The position numbers and the translations under genes are program-made. The notes below the pieces were generated by a model. The model searched no databases and was not told the DNA's origin. It saw nothing but the letters and a program-made list of their open reading frames with translations. From assembly GCA_050260275.1 (NCBI GenBank), contig JBLNBX010000265.1, forward strand, positions 1-10,567: a stretch of 10,567 nt of DNA, written 5' to 3'. Below, piece after piece: positions 6,927-10,567 of the stretch (its first letter is position 1; every line of letters starts with the position of its first letter). The stretch comes from DATMXS01 sp050260275. GTDB taxonomy: Bacteria > Acidobacteriota > Terriglobia > Bryobacterales > Bryobacteraceae.

Positions 6927-6938
6927 TGAGCTAGCTCA
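6927..6938. repeat. 12 bp palindrome downstream of recR
   Basis: TGAGCTAGCTCA is a perfect palindrome 22 nt past the recR stop on the minus strand. It is followed there by AGCAGCTTCCTTTGTTTGG, which has only scattered T. It could be a weak terminator for the ybaB-recR transcript, but stem strength and T-tract are poor. Confidence 0.3.
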
Positions 6939-6960
6939 CGGAAAACGGCAGCGCGGCAGG

Positions 6961-7560
6961 CTACACTTCGCGCCGGTTCTCCAGCGACTTCGACATGGTG
7001 ACCTCGTCGGCGTACTCGAGGTCGCTGCCCACCGGAACACCCATGGCAATGCGCGTGACGCGCACGCCGAGGGGCTTGAGCAGCCGCGAAAGATACGCCG
7101 CCGTGGCCTCGCCCTCGACCGTCGGGTTCGTCGCCAGAATGATCTCCCGCACGTTGCCGCTCTCGAGCCGCTCAAGCAGGCTGCGGATTCGGAGCTGGTC
7201 CGGACCCACGCCCCGCAGCGGCGAGATTGCGCCGTGCAGGACGTGGTACATGCCTGAATACTGGCGCGTGGTCTCGATGGGCAGAATGTTGTGCGGTTCC
7301 TCGACCACGCAGATCACCGTGCGATCGCGCGAGACGTCGGAGCAGAACGGGCACATCTCGGTGTCGCTGATGTTGTTGCACACCTCGCAGAGCCCGAGCT
7401 TGTCTTTCACGTCGAGCAGCGCCTGCGCGAGCCGCGCCGCGTCCTCGCGGTCCGCGCGCAGGACGTGAAAAGCCATCCTCTGCGCGGATTTCTGCCCCAC
7501 TCCGGGCAGGCGCTTGAATTCCTGTATGAGCCGCGCGAGCGGCTCGGCAAAATCAGGCAT
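6961..7560 (-). CDS. recR: Recombination mediator protein RecR
   Basis: RecR acts with RecF and RecO to load RecA onto SSB-coated single-stranded DNA during gap repair. The 199-residue length is typical. It carries a helix-hairpin-helix (LPGVGQKSAQRMAFHVL, 18-34), a four-cysteine zinc finger (C58, C61, C70, C73), a Toprim domain (VICVVEEPHNILPIE, 82-96, and ATNPTVEGEATA, 143-154), and the conserved C-terminal MGVPVGSDLEYADEVTMSKSLENR. The start at 7560 gives the standard MPDFAEPLARLI N-terminus. No clear Shine-Dalgarno precedes it, and it lies 14 nt after the ybaB stop, which suggests translational coupling to ybaB. Convergent with glnA. Confidence 0.97.
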   Translation of the reverse strand: MPDFAEPLARLIQEFKRLPGVGQKSAQRMAFHVLRADREDAARLAQALLDVKDKLGLCEVCNNISDTEMCPFCSDVSRDRTVICVVEEPHNILPIETTRQYSGMYHVLHGAISPLRGVGPDQLRIRSLLERLESGNVREIILATNPTVEGEATAAYLSRLLKPLGVRVTRIAMGVPVGSDLEYADEVTMSKSLENRREV

Positions 7561-7574
7561 AGCTACATCGGCGA

Positions 7575-7883
7575 CTAGAACAGACCCGGGGGCAGGCCGA
7601 GCCCGCCCAGCATGCCCGACATCTTCTGCTGCGCCTCTTCGTCCACCTTCTTCGTGGCCTCGTTGAAGGCGGCCATAACCATGTCCTGCAGCATCTCGAC
7701 GTCGCCGGCAACCTCGGGGTCGATCTTCACGCCAAGCACGTGCTTCTGGCCGTCCATGTTGACCGTCACCATCCCGCCACCGGCCGAGGCTTCGACGCGA
7801 ATCTGGGCGATCTCCTCCTGCAATTTCTGCTGCATGGCCTGCGCCTGCCGCATGATGTTCTGCATGTTTCCGGGCATCTTCAT
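7575..7883 (-). CDS. ybaB: YbaB/EbfC family nucleoid-associated protein
   Basis: Small DNA-binding protein of the YbaB/EbfC family, which forms a tweezer-like dimer and is usually encoded beside recR. The 102-residue protein has the Met/Gln-rich helical N-terminus (MKMPGNMQNIMRQAQAMQQKLQEE split across 1-24), the glycine-bearing beta hairpin EASAGGGMVTVNMDGQKHVLGVKIDPE (about 31-57), the helical DMVMAAFNEATKKVDEEAQQKM (67-88) and a Gly/Pro-rich tail GLGLPPGLF. An AGGGA lies 7-8 nt before the ATG at 7883; a second ATG two codons in is possible. The usual dnaX partner is not immediately upstream: a 95 nt gap and prmA are there. It may act as a transcription or nucleoid factor, but its role here is unproven. 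Confidence 0.95.
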   Translation of the reverse strand: MKMPGNMQNIMRQAQAMQQKLQEEIAQIRVEASAGGGMVTVNMDGQKHVLGVKIDPEVAGDVEMLQDMVMAAFNEATKKVDEEAQQKMSGMLGGLGLPPGLF

Positions 7884-7978
7884 GGCTGTTTCCCTATTGT
7901 TTCAGATTGCGGTACTCCGGTGCGTGCGCATCCGCCGTGTTGACGCTGCGGCCGCGCCGGAACTCCAGTTTTCCAGCT

Positions 7979-8761
7979 TCAGCTCACGGCCGCCAGCCAG
8001 CCGTCCCTCTCCACAGGCCCGGCCGTCAGGTGGAACGCGCGCTCGATGCGGGCAAGGTCCCTGTCCTTGAAGCCGCCCAGAACGAGCGCGCCGCCACGGG
8101 CGCGGATGCGCTCCAGGTCCGCCGCCAGCTCTATCAACGTCACGGCGTTCAGGTTGGCCAGCACGATATCGACGGAGGCATCCCGCACGGATCGCAAGGA
8201 CCCCGTGAAGACGTGCACACCGATGTTCTCGTCGCGGAATCGCTGCGCCGCGATGACCGCGGCCTCGTGGTCGATATCACAGGCGTAGATCCGCCCGGCG
8301 CCGAGCAGCGCGGCGGCGGAGGACAGTATGCCCGCGCCGGTGCCAACGTCGAGGACGGCCGCGCCCGGCTTCACGACCTTCTCCATCACCTCGAGCACCA
8401 ATTGCGTCGGTACGGCCCAGCCGGTTCCGCAGGCGCGCCCGGGGCGCATCGCGAGCCGCAGCCGTCCGGGGGGCGCGGGTTCGGCGCTCCACTCCGGGAC
8501 GAGGTAGAAGCGCTCTCCGACTGGCAGGGGCGTCCATTGCGAACGCGCCACCTCGATCCAATCCTGCTCTTCTGACACGCGCCAGCGCGGAAAGTAGTGC
8601 TCGAAAAGCGCAGTATCGATCGGGAGTTCAAAGTAGGCGGCGAGGATGCAGCGCCCGTCCGGCGTCTCGCGCTCTTCGATGCCGGCCACGCCGCGCGAGT
8701 ACAACTCGGCCACTAGGTTCTCGGCTTCGGCGGGCGGGCATTCGAGTTCGAGTATGTGCAT
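7979..8761 (-). CDS. prmA: PrmA-like ribosomal protein L11 methyltransferase
   Basis: SAM-dependent methyltransferase resembling PrmA, which trimethylates ribosomal protein L11. The protein is 260 residues, somewhat shorter than the usual 290-300. Residues 1-60 fit a small N-terminal recognition domain. DWIEVARSQWTPLPVGERFYLVPEW (67-91) matches the linker region of PrmA. The Rossmann fold has motif I VLDVGTGAGILSSAAALLGA (136-155), IYACDID (158-164) and LANLNAVTLIELA (201-213). The segment normally reading GTG-x-H-x-TT is CGTGWAVPTQ (111-120), so the expected His/Thr are absent. The start at 8761 is chosen because upstream in-frame sequence is a shadow of the permease gene. No strong ribosome site is seen, and the gene lies 14 nt after the permease stop. 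A related methyltransferase with another target is possible. Confidence 0.8.
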   Translation of the reverse strand: MHILELECPPAEAENLVAELYSRGVAGIEERETPDGRCILAAYFELPIDTALFEHYFPRWRVSEEQDWIEVARSQWTPLPVGERFYLVPEWSAEPAPPGRLRLAMRPGRACGTGWAVPTQLVLEVMEKVVKPGAAVLDVGTGAGILSSAAALLGAGRIYACDIDHEAAVIAAQRFRDENIGVHVFTGSLRSVRDASVDIVLANLNAVTLIELAADLERIRARGGALVLGGFKDRDLARIERAFHLTAGPVERDGWLAAVS

Positions 8762-8775
8762 GGCAGGCAGGGGTA

Positions 8776-9516
8776 TCAGTCGAGTATAAGCTGCGTGCGG
8801 CGAAAGCGGGCCATGGCCGCGAGGATCAGCGCGAGGTCGGTGGCCGCAAGCGCCGCGACAGCGACGAGCTCGATGCTCAGGCTGTTGCCCGCCGTCACGA
8901 ACTGCATGAAGACGCGGCGCGCCTCCGGCGGGACGAACCTCAGTCCGAAACCGAGCAGAAGGAAGACCAGCAGCAGGGCGATGCTGAGCGTTTGCTGAGC
9001 CTGCCGGACGGTGCCGGAGCGCAGGGATATGAGCACGCCGGCCGCACTCGTGAGCGTGGCGCCCAGCAGGCTCAGAAGCACCATGACCGCAAGGGTCCCC
9101 GCCGGGAACATCGCGAAACCGCCCCCGCGGGATACCACGTTCACGGTGACCACGTTGAGCGCCAGCCCGGCCAGCGCCAGTCCCCAGCCGTAGCCGACTG
9201 CGCCTGCGATTTTTCCGAACAGGATCGCCGTGTCCGACAGCCGCGAGGCCAGCAGCGTCTCGAGCGTGTGGCGCTCCCGCTCGCCGGCAAAAGCGTCGCA
9301 GATCACGGTGGCGCAGATGAAGATGGGGAACCAGGTCCACAGCACCGGCGGGAGCGGCGATGTAAGCCACTCGCGCCCGTTCTGCGCCGGAAGCCAGACG
9401 CCTAGCAAGAGCAGCGGCACTCCGAGGGCGGCCAGCAGGCCCGCACGCATCGAGGCGCGCTGGAAGACGATCTCCATCCACTCCTTCCGGGCTACGGTCA
9501 GGATGTCGCGAATCAT
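8776..9516 (-). CDS. ABC-2 type exporter permease
   Basis: Inner-membrane half of an ABC exporter. The 246-residue protein has about six hydrophobic segments (about 25-43, 57-76, 98-123, 137-163, 177-192, 212-236). The cytoplasmic loop FAGERERHTLETLLASRLSD (76-95) before GKIAGA is the hallmark of ABC-2 permeases (gold-standard E-R-E-x-x-TLE pattern). The start at 9516 follows GGAAGG at about 5 nt. It sits 20 nt after the ATPase stop and 14 nt before prmA, so the two transporter genes are certainly paired in transcription. The substrate is unknown: ABC-2 exporters handle drugs, polysaccharides, sodium or lipids, and nothing adjacent narrows it. Confidence 0.9.
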   Translation of the reverse strand: MIRDILTVARKEWMEIVFQRASMRAGLLAALGVPLLLLGVWLPAQNGREWLTSPLPPVLWTWFPIFICATVICDAFAGERERHTLETLLASRLSDTAILFGKIAGAVGYGWGLALAGLALNVVTVNVVSRGGGFAMFPAGTLAVMVLLSLLGATLTSAAGVLISLRSGTVRQAQQTLSIALLLVFLLLGFGLRFVPPEARRVFMQFVTAGNSLSIELVAVAALAATDLALILAAMARFRRTQLILD

Positions 9517-9536
9517 CGTGCCTTCCGCGGCGTCAC

Positions 9537-10466
9537 TTACTGTTCCTCCTCCATGAGCGCGAGAAACACCTCTTCGAGGCTGGCGGGGCCTTTTCGGACC
9601 TCCTCGATGGCCGCTCCGGCCGCCACGAGCAGGCTCACGATGGGCGCGACCTCGGAGCCTGATGCCAGGTCTATGCTCAGGCGGCCGTTTGAGACCGCCG
9701 CCGCAGTCACCTCCGGCCGCGCGCGGATGGCTTCGAGCGCCGGTTCGAATCCGCTGCCGGTGATCTCTGCGCGCAGCGGGCCGTTGCGCGAGCGCAGTTC
9801 ATATGGCGAACCCACGGCCAGCAGTCTGCCGCGCCTGATGACCGCCACCGTTGCGCACAGCTTTTCGGCCTCGGTGAGGTTGTGCGTGGTGAGAAACACG
9901 GTTACGCCTTCGCGCGACGCAAGCGCGGCGAGGTCGTCGCGAAGCGCGGCCGCGGCGATGGGGTCGAGGCCGGCCGTGGGCTCGTCCAGAAAGATCAGCT
10001 CCGGGTGGTGCAGCATGGCCCGCGCAATGGCGAGTTTCTGCTTCATGCCGCGGCTCCACTTTCCCACGAACTCGTTGCGCCGCTCCCAGAGTCCGAGCCT
10101 TTCCATCAGGGCCTGAATGCGCGCCCGGCGCTTCTCGCCTGGTATGCCCCAGATGCGCGCGTAGTAGTCGAGATTATCTATGGCGCGGAAACGCTCGTAC
10201 AGGCCGTGGTGCTCCAGCAGCGCGCCGGAGCGTTTCCGGATCTCGCTGCTCTGGGTACGGACACCGAAGCCCAGCACCTCGGCACGGCCAGCGGTGGGCT
10301 CCAGGAGTCCGAGGAGCATGCGAATGGTGGTGGTCTTGCCCGATCCGTTCGGGCCGAGAAACCCAAAGATGGTGCCGCGCGGCACCTGGATCGAGAGCGA
10401 AGACACGGCGCGGTTAGCGTTGAAATCGCGCGTCAGGTCTTCGGTGCGGATCACCCATTCAGACAT
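9537..10466 (-). CDS. ABC exporter ATP-binding protein
   Basis: Nucleotide-binding half that powers the adjacent ABC-2 permease. The 309-residue protein has Walker A GPNGSGKTT (38-46), a signature WSRGMKQKLAIARAML (137-152), Walker B LIFLDEPTAGLD (157-168), D-loop and the switch histidine H195 in LTTHNLTEAE. The Q-loop position is ALLEHHGLYERF (82-93), with Glu85 where many family members carry Gln. GLYERF is typical of drug and polysaccharide exporter ATPases. Residues after about 225 form a poorly conserved accessory domain ending in the SLEEVFLALMEE motif common in this subfamily. Start at 10466 with only a weak purine-rich upstream site; it lies 11 nt after the preceding gene. Substrate unknown. 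Confidence 0.95.
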   Translation of the reverse strand: MSEWVIRTEDLTRDFNANRAVSSLSIQVPRGTIFGFLGPNGSGKTTTIRMLLGLLEPTAGRAEVLGFGVRTQSSEIRKRSGALLEHHGLYERFRAIDNLDYYARIWGIPGEKRRARIQALMERLGLWERRNEFVGKWSRGMKQKLAIARAMLHHPELIFLDEPTAGLDPIAAAALRDDLAALASREGVTVFLTTHNLTEAEKLCATVAVIRRGRLLAVGSPYELRSRNGPLRAEITGSGFEPALEAIRARPEVTAAAVSNGRLSIDLASGSEVAPIVSLLVAAGAAIEEVRKGPASLEEVFLALMEEEQ

Positions 10467-10477
10467 GAGCGCCTATG

Positions 10478-10567
10478 CTACCCCGCCATGCCGGCGGCCT
10501 TCTTGCGCAGCCTGAGCCAGACGGGGAACGCGTCGGGGTTCTCGAGCCAGGTGAGCATCCAAAGAAT
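10478..10567 (-). CDS. C-terminal end of an unidentified protein, cut by the right edge
   Basis: The minus strand is open from the right edge to a TAG at 10480-10478, giving 29 residues that end PVWLRLRKKAAGMAG. Third codon positions are almost all G or C, like the neighbouring genes, and the stop lies 11 nt before the ABC ATPase start, which fits an operon. The two other minus-strand frames over this stretch are also open, so the evidence is only codon bias and position. No family was recognised in so short a tail. Confidence 0.45.
   Translation of the reverse strand: MLWMLTWLENPDAFPVWLRLRKKAAGMAG

Larger units (their letters stand above)
6550..6960. other. 411 nt gene-free gap between convergent glnA and recR, rich in inverted repeats
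   Basis: Both flanking genes read into this gap, so no promoter for either is expected here. It contains the glnA terminator (6575-6608), a bulged stem CGCGCCAC/GTGGTGCGCG (6631-6650), and three copies of a palindromic repeat (6715-6749, 6786-6818, 6875-6909). It also holds an imperfect GGCCT/AGGCC stem between copies 1 and 2, and the 12 bp palindrome TGAGCTAGCTCA (6927-6938) before recR. No conserved reading frame was recognised. The gap could also encode a small structured RNA, but no family was recognised. Confidence 0.6.

Noticed and set aside
7958..7974. Terminator after prmA
   Set aside because: The GGAACT/AGTT(TT)CC inverted repeat has a two-base loop and no T-tract on the minus strand.
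8762..9481. N-terminal extension of the L11 methyltransferase frame up to 9481
   Set aside because: The upstream residues overlap the permease gene in another frame and are Arg/Ala-rich with no family match. PrmA starts at 8761.

Overview
The window is a GC-rich bacterial chromosome segment made mostly of conserved housekeeping genes. Ordinary promoters are hard to see, and there is no phage integrase, transposase, rRNA, tRNA or CRISPR array. A signal-peptide M28 peptidase, the large secreted repeat-module protein at the left edge and the overall composition suggest a soil-type Gram-negative lineage such as Acidobacteriota (Bryobacterales/Solibacter-like). That assignment is an inference from protein style and not from a marker phylogeny.

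Left part (1-5010), all on the minus strand. Transcription runs from a secreted M28-family zinc aminopeptidase (5010-3553) into serS, seryl-tRNA synthetase (3536-2253), with only 16 nt between them. After a probable terminator comes a 5' leader rich in hairpins, then a long secreted protein (2061 down to base 1) that runs off the left edge. That last frame is open for 687 codons with no stop inside the window. Its modules resemble those of phage tail-fibre or adhesin-like proteins.

Middle (5011-6960). Divergent from the peptidase, on the plus strand, lies glnA (5140-6549), a type I glutamine synthetase with the adenylylation tyrosine at residue 397. A strong hairpin at 6575-6608 probably ends its transcript. 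The 411 nt between glnA and the convergent recR hold three copies of a ~35 bp palindromic repeat, one of which has compensatory base changes. This is the clearest structure not explained by genes.

Right part (6961-10567), all on the minus strand, reading from the right edge leftward: the C-terminal end of an unidentified protein, an ABC exporter ATPase, its ABC-2 type permease, a PrmA-like L11 methyltransferase, ybaB/ebfC and recR. Gaps of 11-20 nt join the first four. A 95 nt gap separates prmA from ybaB, and ybaB-recR is a tight pair (14 nt) acting in DNA repair and nucleoid function. No dnaX precedes ybaB in the window.

I see no convincing new multi-gene system. The most interesting items are the palindromic repeat family at 6715-6909, the attenuator-like leader at 2064-2150, and the modular secreted protein it precedes.
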